Origin: Terriglobia bacterium
GTDB taxonomy: Bacteria > Acidobacteriota > Terriglobia > Terriglobales > Acidobacteriaceae
NCBI GenBank assembly: GCA_020073645.1
Contig: JAIQET010000041.1
Span: 1-36,694, forward strand
Length of the DNA stretch: 36,694 bases
Direction: 5' to 3'
Position numbers and translations under genes: made by a program. Positions 30,893 through 36,694 of the stretch are shown piece after piece (the stretch's first letter is position 1; each line of letters opens with the position of its first letter). The notes beneath the pieces were generated by a model. The model had not been told where the DNA came from, ran no database searches, and saw nothing but the letters and a program-made list of their open reading frames with translations.

Positions 30893-32161
30893 ATGCCCGA
30901 AGTGAAGCAGACCGAATACCGCGGCAGCATTCATCAGCGGCAGAAAGAGCTGATGCTGAAGTGGTACGAGCGGCTGAATGAGGCCGCCGAGACCGGCACG
31001 CCGCCGACTGCCTCGCTGATGATTTCCGGAAACTGCGTGGAGTTGCTGGAGGCCTTCGGCGCGGTCCCGATTTATCCCGAGGTGAATGCGCTGCAACTGG
31101 CCATCCGGCACCAGTCGCTGGAGCCGATCCTGGCGGCAGAGGAGATCGGCTACGCGCCCGACAACTGCGCGTATGTGAAGGCTGACATCGGCTGCTATCT
31201 GAAGGGCATCACTCCCACCGGCGGCAAGCTGCCCAAGCCCGACCTAGTGCTGTGCAATTTCGTCGGCTGCAACACCTATGTGAAGTGGTTCGAGCACACG
31301 GCGGTGCTGACCGGTTCCAAGCTCTACGTGCTCGACGTTCCCTTCCTGTGTGAGGATGAGCCAACTCAAGCGGCCATCGATTATGTGGTCCGGCAACTGA
31401 AGGAGTTGGTCACGTTGCTGGAGAACATAACCGGGAAGAAGTTCGATTACGACCGCTTTACGGAAGCCGTCCGCTGTTCGGCCGAGGTGGAAGAACTCTG
31501 GTCGCAGATCAAGCACCTGGCGCGCCGCTCGCCCTCTCCCTTTGACGCCTACTTCGATGCCATCACGCTGATGGGGCCGCTGTACGTATATCGCGCGACG
31601 CAGGAAGGCGTGGAGTTTTTCCGCGCCGCGCTGGAAGAGATGTGGGCAAAGGTGGCCAGCGGGCAAGGCGTGTATGACCAGGAGAAGTTCCGGCTGGTGA
31701 TCGAAGGTCCTCCCCCCTATCCGTATTTCCGCACCTTCCGCGACATGTTTGCCAAGTGGAAGGCCTGCGCCGTTGCCTCTACTTATTCCACGGTTGGCGG
31801 GCTGTGGGAGTTCGGTGCCCGTCACGATCCGGATCATCCCTTCGAGTCGGTGGCTTTGCACATGCTCTCGCAGAACGTCACCAACCGGAATTACCTGCAG
31901 CGCTACGAGCAGATTAAGCGCTACATCGAAGAGTGGAATGCGGACGGGCTGATCATTCACTTCGTGAAAAGCTGCCGCCTGTTCTCGGCCGGGCAGGGCG
32001 ACATGCGTGACTACGTCACCAAGACGCTGGGTGTCCCGACGCTCTACATCGAATCGGACCTGGAAGATCCGCGTTACTTCGCCGAGGCCCAAACCAGAAA
32101 CCGGATTGATGCATTTTTTGAGACGCTGGAGCATTCCAAACTCACCGCCAAGGCCGTTTGA
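30893..32161 (+). CDS. bcrB: Benzoyl-CoA reductase, subunit B (BcrB/BzdO)
   Basis: A 422-residue partner of subunit C in the substrate-binding, ring-reducing module. Landmarks: SGNCVELLEAFGAVPIYPEVNALQ, GYAPDNCAYVKADIGCYLKG, LVLCNFVGCNTYVKWFEH, VIEGPPPYPYFRTFRDMFAKW and HFVKSCRLFSAGQGDMR. Conserved Cys in SGNC, DNC, CNFVGCN and KSC can bind iron-sulfur clusters. Length fits BcrB/BzdO. The gene starts 34 bases after subunit C and ends ten bases before the first ATPase subunit. Confidence 0.92.
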   Translation: MPEVKQTEYRGSIHQRQKELMLKWYERLNEAAETGTPPTASLMISGNCVELLEAFGAVPIYPEVNALQLAIRHQSLEPILAAEEIGYAPDNCAYVKADIGCYLKGITPTGGKLPKPDLVLCNFVGCNTYVKWFEHTAVLTGSKLYVLDVPFLCEDEPTQAAIDYVVRQLKELVTLLENITGKKFDYDRFTEAVRCSAEVEELWSQIKHLARRSPSPFDAYFDAITLMGPLYVYRATQEGVEFFRAALEEMWAKVASGQGVYDQEKFRLVIEGPPPYPYFRTFRDMFAKWKACAVASTYSTVGGLWEFGARHDPDHPFESVALHMLSQNVTNRNYLQRYEQIKRYIEEWNADGLIIHFVKSCRLFSAGQGDMRDYVTKTLGVPTLYIESDLEDPRYFAEAQTRNRIDAFFETLEHSKLTAKAV

Positions 32162-32171
32162 GGAGCGAACC

Positions 32172-33011
32172 ATGAGAGTTGCCGCCGGAGTTGACGTTGG
32201 GTCCACCCAGACCAAAGCCGTGGTGATGACCGAGAACGGGGGCAGGAGCATCCTCGCGCGGGCGCTGGTGGATACCGGCGCCAACGTGCGTAAGGCGGCA
32301 GAAAACGCCTTTGTGGCGGCCTGCCACAACGCCGGTATCGCGCCGGCGGACGTGGGCTTTGTCGTCGGCACGGGATATGGCCGCTACAACATCTCGTTCG
32401 GTAATGCGCAGTTGACCGAGATCAGTTGTCATGCGCGCGGGGCGCACTTCGTGTGTCCGACAACGCGCACCGTGATCGACATGGGCGGGCAGGATGCGAA
32501 AGCCATCAGCGTGGGCAGCGACGGCCAGGTGCTCGACTTCGTGATGAACGACAAGTGCGCTGCGGGGACGGGACGCTTTCTGGCCAATGCCGCCGACGTG
32601 ATGGGAATCGGGCTGGATGAAGTTGGGCCTCTGTCGCTGCGGGCGACGCGCGCGATCAAGATCGCCACGGTGTGCACGGTGTTCGTCGAATCCGACATTC
32701 TTTCCTATCTGGCGCAGGGCAAGAAGGCGGAGGACATCCTGGGCGGCGTGCACTTGGCGATTGCCAAAAGAACGCTGTCTCTGGCGCGCCGCGTTCCTCT
32801 CGAGCCCGATATCACCATGACCGGCGGCGTGGCTCGCAATGTGGGCATGGTGCACGCCCTGGAAGAAGTGTTGGGGAGCAGGATGCAGGTAAGCCCCGAC
32901 GCGCACTTTATGGGCGCGATCGGCGCAGCGGTGTTTGCGCTGGAAAAGATGGACCAGAGTTTCGAATTCTCTAGTTGGAGGCCCGAGCATGCGGCTGGTA
33001 GCGGGCATTGA
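32172..33011 (+). CDS. bcrA: Benzoyl-CoA reductase ATPase subunit (BcrA/BzdP-like)
   Basis: A 279-residue ASKHA-fold ATPase of the BadF/BadG/BcrA/BcrD family that couples ATP hydrolysis to low-potential electron transfer. Phosphate-1 motif GVDVGSTQTKAVV (6-18), VIDMGGQDAKAI, phosphate-2 region, and ITMTGGVARNVGMV (adenosine) are present. Cys129 (NDKCAAGTG) and Cys168 (TVCTVF) would provide two of the four ligands of the [4Fe-4S] cluster shared with the other subunit. At 279 residues it lacks the long extension I recall for the Thauera BcrA, so it looks more like the Azoarcus bzd type with two equally short subunits. AGGAG precedes ATG; the next gene overlaps by 23 bases. Confidence 0.9.
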   Translation: MRVAAGVDVGSTQTKAVVMTENGGRSILARALVDTGANVRKAAENAFVAACHNAGIAPADVGFVVGTGYGRYNISFGNAQLTEISCHARGAHFVCPTTRTVIDMGGQDAKAISVGSDGQVLDFVMNDKCAAGTGRFLANAADVMGIGLDEVGPLSLRATRAIKIATVCTVFVESDILSYLAQGKKAEDILGGVHLAIAKRTLSLARRVPLEPDITMTGGVARNVGMVHALEEVLGSRMQVSPDAHFMGAIGAAVFALEKMDQSFEFSSWRPEHAAGSGH

Positions 33012-33810
33012 TTGCGGCAGCGGTTTCACCAAGGCTGTCCTGGTCGCGCAAAACGGCGACTCGTCGGTCCTGGGGAAGGGCAAGGCCAAAAGCGGCGTCA
33101 ACATGGAAGAGGCGGCGGCTACGGCGCTGGAGGCCGCGCTGGAAGACGCCGGCCTGACGCGGGGCGACGTCCACTACGTCGCTACCACAGGATTCGGCCG
33201 CTATGGTGTGGGTTTCCGCGACATCCAGATCACCGAGATCACCAGCGGCGCGCGTGGCGCCCACTACCTTTTCCCCGCTTCGCGCTGCGTGCTGGATATC
33301 GGCAGCCAGTCCACCCGGGCGATGACGATGAACGAGTCGGGCAAAGTCCGTAGCTTCAAGACCAACGACAAGTGCGCGGCGGGATCGGGAATGTTCATCG
33401 CACGAGCGGCCAAGTACCTGGAGATCCCGATTGAGCGAGTCGGCGAATGCTCTCTGCGCGCCACCAATCCTCAGCCCATCAGCAGCGTGTGCGCGGTGCT
33501 GGCGGAGAGCGAAATCATCAATCACGTGAGCGCCGGCGTCAGCGTGGAGAACATCCTGCGCGGAATTCACGACTCGCTGGCCGATCGCGCAGTGGGTATG
33601 CTGAAACGGGTGGGCAGGGATGGCGAAGTTACATTCATCGGCGGTGTCGCCTGCCAAAGCGGCATTGTGAAAGCACTCGAAGAAAAACTAGGCACCAGGG
33701 TCAATGTTCCCCCAGACTGCGAATATGTGTGCGCGCTGGGTGCAGCTCTGCTGGGACACAAGCGGCTGGCCATGAAAGAGAGTGCGGCAAGCCTGACGCA
33801 AGTTTCGTGA
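32989..33810 (+). CDS. bcrD: Benzoyl-CoA reductase ATPase subunit (BcrD/BzdQ-like)
   Basis: A 273-residue second ASKHA ATPase. GIDCGSGFTKAVL (6-18), TTGFGRYGVGF, LDIGSQSTRAM and VTFIGGVACQSGIV match the family. Cys129 (NDKCAAGSG) and Cys168 (SSVCAV) sit at the same positions as in the first ATPase, as expected for a heterodimer bridging one [4Fe-4S] cluster. The two proteins are paralogues with clear residue-level differences (for example GSQST for GGQDA). The start overlaps the previous gene by 23 bases, with GGAGG eight bases upstream, indicating translational coupling. Confidence 0.9.
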   Translation: MRLVAGIDCGSGFTKAVLVAQNGDSSVLGKGKAKSGVNMEEAAATALEAALEDAGLTRGDVHYVATTGFGRYGVGFRDIQITEITSGARGAHYLFPASRCVLDIGSQSTRAMTMNESGKVRSFKTNDKCAAGSGMFIARAAKYLEIPIERVGECSLRATNPQPISSVCAVLAESEIINHVSAGVSVENILRGIHDSLADRAVGMLKRVGRDGEVTFIGGVACQSGIVKALEEKLGTRVNVPPDCEYVCALGAALLGHKRLAMKESAASLTQVS

Positions 33811-33816
33811 GGGATT

Positions 33817-34932
33817 ATGTCTCCTGCAACGGAAACGACGATCGACAAAGCATCTTCTGCGGTGGTTCGCGGTGCGGTCGGGTTCCGGCTGACCGCAGTT
33901 GGTCAGCGACTGGTGCGGCAGGAACTGCCCGCGCTGGACCCGGGACCAGATCAAGTGGTGGTGAAAGTGGCGGGATGCGGTGTGTGCCACACTGACATCG
34001 GCTATGCGTTCGATGGCGTGCCTACGCGCCACCCGCTGCCGCTGGTGCTCGGACATGAAATCGTGGGGCGCGTGGTCGCCGCCGGCGAACGCACTGCCCA
34101 CTGGCTGGGGCAGACCGTGATCGTTCCCGCTGTGATCCCCTGCGGGGAGTGTCCGGCGTGCAAAGCGGGTCGCGCAACTATCTGCCGGAAACAGTTCATG
34201 CCGGGCAATGACGGCGACGGCGGCTTTGCCACCCACGTAGTCGTGCCGGGACGCGGACTTTGTCCTGTACCGGATAAGTTGCCCGACGGGATATCCCTCG
34301 CAGCGCTCTCGGTGGTTGCGGATGCGGTCACCACTCCGTTTGAAGCCATCCGGCGGGCGCAGCTTGGCCCGAACGATGTTGCCGTATTTACCGGCGTGGG
34401 CGGGATCGGTGGATTCGGGGTGCAGATTGCAGCCGCGTTCGGGGCAGCAGTCGTGGCCATCGACATCGACCGCGAACGGCTCGAACTGGCTGCTCAGCAC
34501 GGAGCTACTCTCACGCTCGATGCCAGTCAGATGAGCGAAAAGGACCTGAAGTCGTCGGTGCGAGCGTTCGCCAAGCAGAGCGGCCGCAGCGGCATCGGAC
34601 TGAAGATTTTCGAAACCAGTGGAACCACCACCGGACAGGCCACGGCATTCGGACTGCTCGACCACGGAGCTTATCTCGCTGTGGTTGGCTATACTGCAAG
34701 GCCAGTGGAGGTCCGCCTCTCCAACTTGATGGCGTTTGACGCCACTGCTCGCGGGAACTGGGGATGCCCCCCCGACCAATATCCGGCAGCGCTCGCGCTG
34801 GTGCTGGAAGGCAAAATCGCGCTCGCACCCTTCGTGGAAGAACATTCGCTGGAGGAGGCTCCGGAAGTGCTGGAGGCAGTCCACAGGCATGCTATCCGCC
34901 GCCGGGCCATCCTAGTGCCGCCGAGCAAGTGA
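33817..34932 (+). CDS. had: 6-hydroxycyclohex-1-ene-1-carbonyl-CoA dehydrogenase
   Basis: A 371-residue medium-chain zinc alcohol dehydrogenase. The catalytic zinc site is Cys54 region (GCGVCHTD) with GHEIVG; the structural zinc Cys cluster is in CGECPACKAGRATIC. The NAD-binding Rossmann motif is GVGGIGGFG. It oxidises the ring alcohol formed after benzoyl-CoA reduction and hydration, giving 6-oxocyclohex-1-ene-1-carbonyl-CoA. The role is inferred from the family and from the position between reductase and hydrolase genes. It starts six bases after the ATPase stop. Confidence 0.9.
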   Translation: MSPATETTIDKASSAVVRGAVGFRLTAVGQRLVRQELPALDPGPDQVVVKVAGCGVCHTDIGYAFDGVPTRHPLPLVLGHEIVGRVVAAGERTAHWLGQTVIVPAVIPCGECPACKAGRATICRKQFMPGNDGDGGFATHVVVPGRGLCPVPDKLPDGISLAALSVVADAVTTPFEAIRRAQLGPNDVAVFTGVGGIGGFGVQIAAAFGAAVVAIDIDRERLELAAQHGATLTLDASQMSEKDLKSSVRAFAKQSGRSGIGLKIFETSGTTTGQATAFGLLDHGAYLAVVGYTARPVEVRLSNLMAFDATARGNWGCPPDQYPAALALVLEGKIALAPFVEEHSLEEAPEVLEAVHRHAIRRRAILVPPSK

Positions 34933-34940
34933 GGAATGTC

Positions 34941-36044
34941 ATGAAAAACCACAATCTTGTCGAGGACTTTGAACCGCGGGAAATCCTGGTGGAACGCCGC
35001 CCGGCCCGCGACCAGGCGGGCCAACCGGTGGAAGGGCTGCACAATGTCTGGATCACGCTGAATAACCCGGCCGAACTTAACGCTTACACCACCGGCATGA
35101 TCAAGGAGATCATCCTGGCACTGCGTGAAGCCAGCAACGATCGCGCGGCATTGACGGTGGTCCTGACGGGCGCCGGCACGCGCGCCTTCTGCGCCGGGGG
35201 CAACACCCGCGAATACGCCGAAGTGTACGCGGGCGCGCCCGGCGAATACCGGCAATACATGCGGCTGTTCAATGACATGGTCACTGCCGTGTTGCAGTGC
35301 GACAAACCGGTGGTGTGCCGCGTGAACGGGATGCGAGTGGGTGGGGGGCAGGAAATCGGCATGGCGTGCGATTTTTCCATCGCCAGCGATCTCGCCATCT
35401 TCAGCCAGGCCGGCCCCAAGCACGGCTCGGTGCCCGATGGCGGCAGCACCGACTTCCTGCCGCTGTTCGTCGGCATTGAGCGCGCGATGCACAGCGGAAC
35501 GCTGTGCCAGCCCTGGAGCGCGCACCGCTTCTATTGGCTGGGCGGCCTCACTGAAATCGTGCCCGTGCTCAAGCTCAACGGGAACTGGATTGCCAACCCG
35601 CTGGTGGTGACCGATCGCCTGCTGGATGAATATGGCCGGGTGGTGCTGGGTGAATGGAAGACGGGAGCAGCGCAGCAGGAAGGCAAAGCCTTGATGGCGA
35701 AGGCAGCCACTGACCTGTCCTTGCTCGATGAGGCCGTGGAGAAACTGTGCACCCGCATTCTCTACACCATGCCCGACTGCCTGACCAAGACCCTGGAGAG
35801 TCTGCGCAAACACAAGCTGGAACACTGGGACCGCAACCGGGAGAGCAACCGCGCCTGGCTGGCGTTGAACATGATGACGGAAGCCAACGCCGGTTTCCGC
35901 GCCTTCCACTACGGCACGAAGAACGAACGCGAGGTGGACTTTGTCCGGTTGCGGCAACGGCTGGCCGAGGGCGCACGGTGGAATGAAGATCTCGTCCGCG
36001 AGATCGCTCCCTGGGTCGATCAGGAAGCTAAAGTAGGAAAATGA
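34941..36044 (+). CDS. oah: 6-oxocyclohex-1-ene-1-carbonyl-CoA hydrolase (ring-opening)
   Basis: A 367-residue crotonase-fold enzyme, longer than ordinary enoyl-CoA hydratases. Landmarks: WITLNNPAELNAYTTGMIKEI, RAFCAGGNTREY, NGMRVGGGQEIGMACDFSIA, and the C-terminal HYGTKNEREVDF. It adds water to the ring ketone and hydrolyses the C-C bond to yield 3-hydroxypimeloyl-CoA. GAGG nine bases before ATG 34941 supports the start. Its stop overlaps the next start by four bases (ATGA). Confidence 0.92.
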   Translation: MKNHNLVEDFEPREILVERRPARDQAGQPVEGLHNVWITLNNPAELNAYTTGMIKEIILALREASNDRAALTVVLTGAGTRAFCAGGNTREYAEVYAGAPGEYRQYMRLFNDMVTAVLQCDKPVVCRVNGMRVGGGQEIGMACDFSIASDLAIFSQAGPKHGSVPDGGSTDFLPLFVGIERAMHSGTLCQPWSAHRFYWLGGLTEIVPVLKLNGNWIANPLVVTDRLLDEYGRVVLGEWKTGAAQQEGKALMAKAATDLSLLDEAVEKLCTRILYTMPDCLTKTLESLRKHKLEHWDRNRESNRAWLALNMMTEANAGFRAFHYGTKNEREVDFVRLRQRLAEGARWNEDLVREIAPWVDQEAKVGK

Positions 36045-36694
36045 CGGCTCCGCAACCAACGAGAGAATTAGCCGGCCAGGTGGCCGTGGTGACGGGCGGC
36101 TCCGGCGGCATTGGGACGGCGATCATGAACGCTCTTCGTGACGCGGGTGCGCTCGCCATTTCCCTGGATCTTTCCCCACCGCCGAGCCACGAGACACCTT
36201 TCATCAAGTGCAACGTGCGCGACGACGCTTCGGTCGCGGGCGCCATCGCCCAGGTCGCACAGCAACACCAGCGCCTTGATCTAGCGATCCACGCTGCCGG
36301 AGTCTCCCGCGAAGCCGTAGTGTGGAAGCTTTCCCTGGAAGACTGGGACTTGATCCAATCCGTCAATCTGCGCGGCGCCTTCCTGCTGCTGCGCCATGCT
36401 ATTCCCGTCATGCGCCGGGGTTCGGGTGGGCGCTGCGTGCTGATCGGTTCCATCAATGGATCGCGAGGAAAATTCGGTACCTCGGCGTACTCAGCCAGCA
36501 AAGCTGGCCTCATCGGACTGGCGAAGAGCGTTGCACGCGAGACCGGACGTTTCGGAGTTCTTGTCAATGTAGTCGAACCGGGTTGGGTACGAACTCCGTT
36601 AACGGACGCGATACCCAAAGAAATCCGCGACGCGGCTGTTGCCGAAAGTCCGCTCGGAAAGCTGCTGGAACCGGCGGACGTTGCGGCTTCGGTG
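36041..36694 (+). CDS. SDR oxidoreductase, partial at the window end
   Basis: The first 218 residues of a short-chain dehydrogenase, cut by the window edge. Nucleotide-binding TGGSGGIG near 19, NLRGAF, catalytic Ser-Tyr-Lys in SINGSRGKFGTSAYSASKAG, and EPGWVRTPL. The ATGA overlap with oah makes it part of the operon. It may be a 3-hydroxyacyl-CoA dehydrogenase that oxidises 3-hydroxypimeloyl-CoA or another beta-oxidation step after ring opening; that is context-based inference. Confidence 0.85.
   Translation, partial: MTAPQPTRELAGQVAVVTGGSGGIGTAIMNALRDAGALAISLDLSPPPSHETPFIKCNVRDDASVAGAIAQVAQQHQRLDLAIHAAGVSREAVVWKLSLEDWDLIQSVNLRGAFLLLRHAIPVMRRGSGGRCVLIGSINGSRGKFGTSAYSASKAGLIGLAKSVARETGRFGVLVNVVEPGWVRTPLTDAIPKEIRDAAVAESPLGKLLEPADVAASV

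Noticed and set aside
29704..32161. Annotation as 2-hydroxyglutaryl- or phenyllactyl-CoA dehydratase subunits
   Set aside because: Two ATPase subunits rather than one activator, plus adjacent had and oah genes, fit benzoyl-CoA reductase; the BcrC/BcrB landmark motifs are present.
31244..32371. Long antisense open frame opposite bcrB/bcrA, and similar frames opposite 33688-34890 and 34689-36059
   Set aside because: High-GC shadows of strongly supported genes; they lack ribosome binding sites and domain motifs.

Overview
The window looks like chromosomal DNA of an acidobacterium (Terriglobia-type). The inference rests on gene content: an orphan MacB/FtsX-like ADOP permease behind its own PadR regulator, a secreted NHL-repeat protein made of tandem SGDGGPA-type units, a DUF1003 protein, an AMP-ligase/ACP/acyltransferase fusion, high GC, and many short degenerate intergenic repeats. 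No marker in the window gives a species name.

Layout. 1-1620: 3' end of a 23S rRNA gene, a long repeat-rich spacer, a complete 5S rRNA gene with terminator, then a minus-strand membrane-protein gene trapped between the 5S gene and a second, 5'-truncated copy of the 5S 3' end plus terminator. 1631-3764: an inverted-repeat element, then a nitrilase and a cysteine hydrolase. 3832-6529 (minus): a response regulator-PilZ-PP2C phosphatase and a probable lipoprotein. 6881-10915 (plus): PadR operator, PadR, ADOP permease, a small methyltransferase-like membrane protein and a four-TM membrane protein. 11001-19114 (minus): dienoyl-CoA-reductase-like SDR, SUMF1-fold protein, ThiE, LOG-family protein, small membrane protein, a 1018-residue TPR protein and a cNMP-binding/DUF1003 protein. 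19522-22882: a small Cys/His protein, a subtilase and citrate synthase. 23359-27138 (plus): an AhpD-like protein with an in-frame UGA, the ligase/ACP/acyltransferase fusion and a Cu/Zn superoxide dismutase. 27415-29436: the NHL-repeat protein. 29704 to the end (plus): a tight operon for ATP-dependent (class I) benzoyl-CoA reductase and downstream ring-cleavage enzymes, running off the right edge.

Main points. (1) The gene at 23359-23928 appears split by a stop, but the UGA sits at the second cysteine of a CxxC-x3-H AhpD active site and is followed by a 13-bp hairpin with an apical GU, 17 nt downstream. This is the pattern of a bacterial selenocysteine insertion element, so I annotate one 189-residue selenoprotein. 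(2) The last 7 kb encode four benzoyl-CoA reductase subunits, a 6-hydroxycyclohex-1-ene-1-carbonyl-CoA dehydrogenase, a 6-oxocyclohex-1-ene-1-carbonyl-CoA hydrolase and the start of an SDR. This is anaerobic aromatic-ring reduction, a capacity not usually associated with Acidobacteria. Upstream lie three TGTGA/TCACA half-sites, 11 bp apart, including an exact TGTGA-N6-TCACA site. (3) The 5S gene has a 60-bp repeat of its 3' end (59 of 60 identical) flanking a gene, as if the 5S 3' end had been an insertion target or one of two tandem 5S genes had been overwritten. (4) Degenerate heptamer arrays recur at four places, two of them inside the thiE reading frame.

How the genes fit together: the benzoyl-CoA genes form one transcription unit (spacings from a 23-bp overlap to about 34 bp); PadR and the permease form a second; the minus-strand run from 19114 to 11001 may be one or several operons. 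Ferredoxin, dienoyl-CoA hydratase, benzoate-CoA ligase and the selenocysteine machinery are not in the window.
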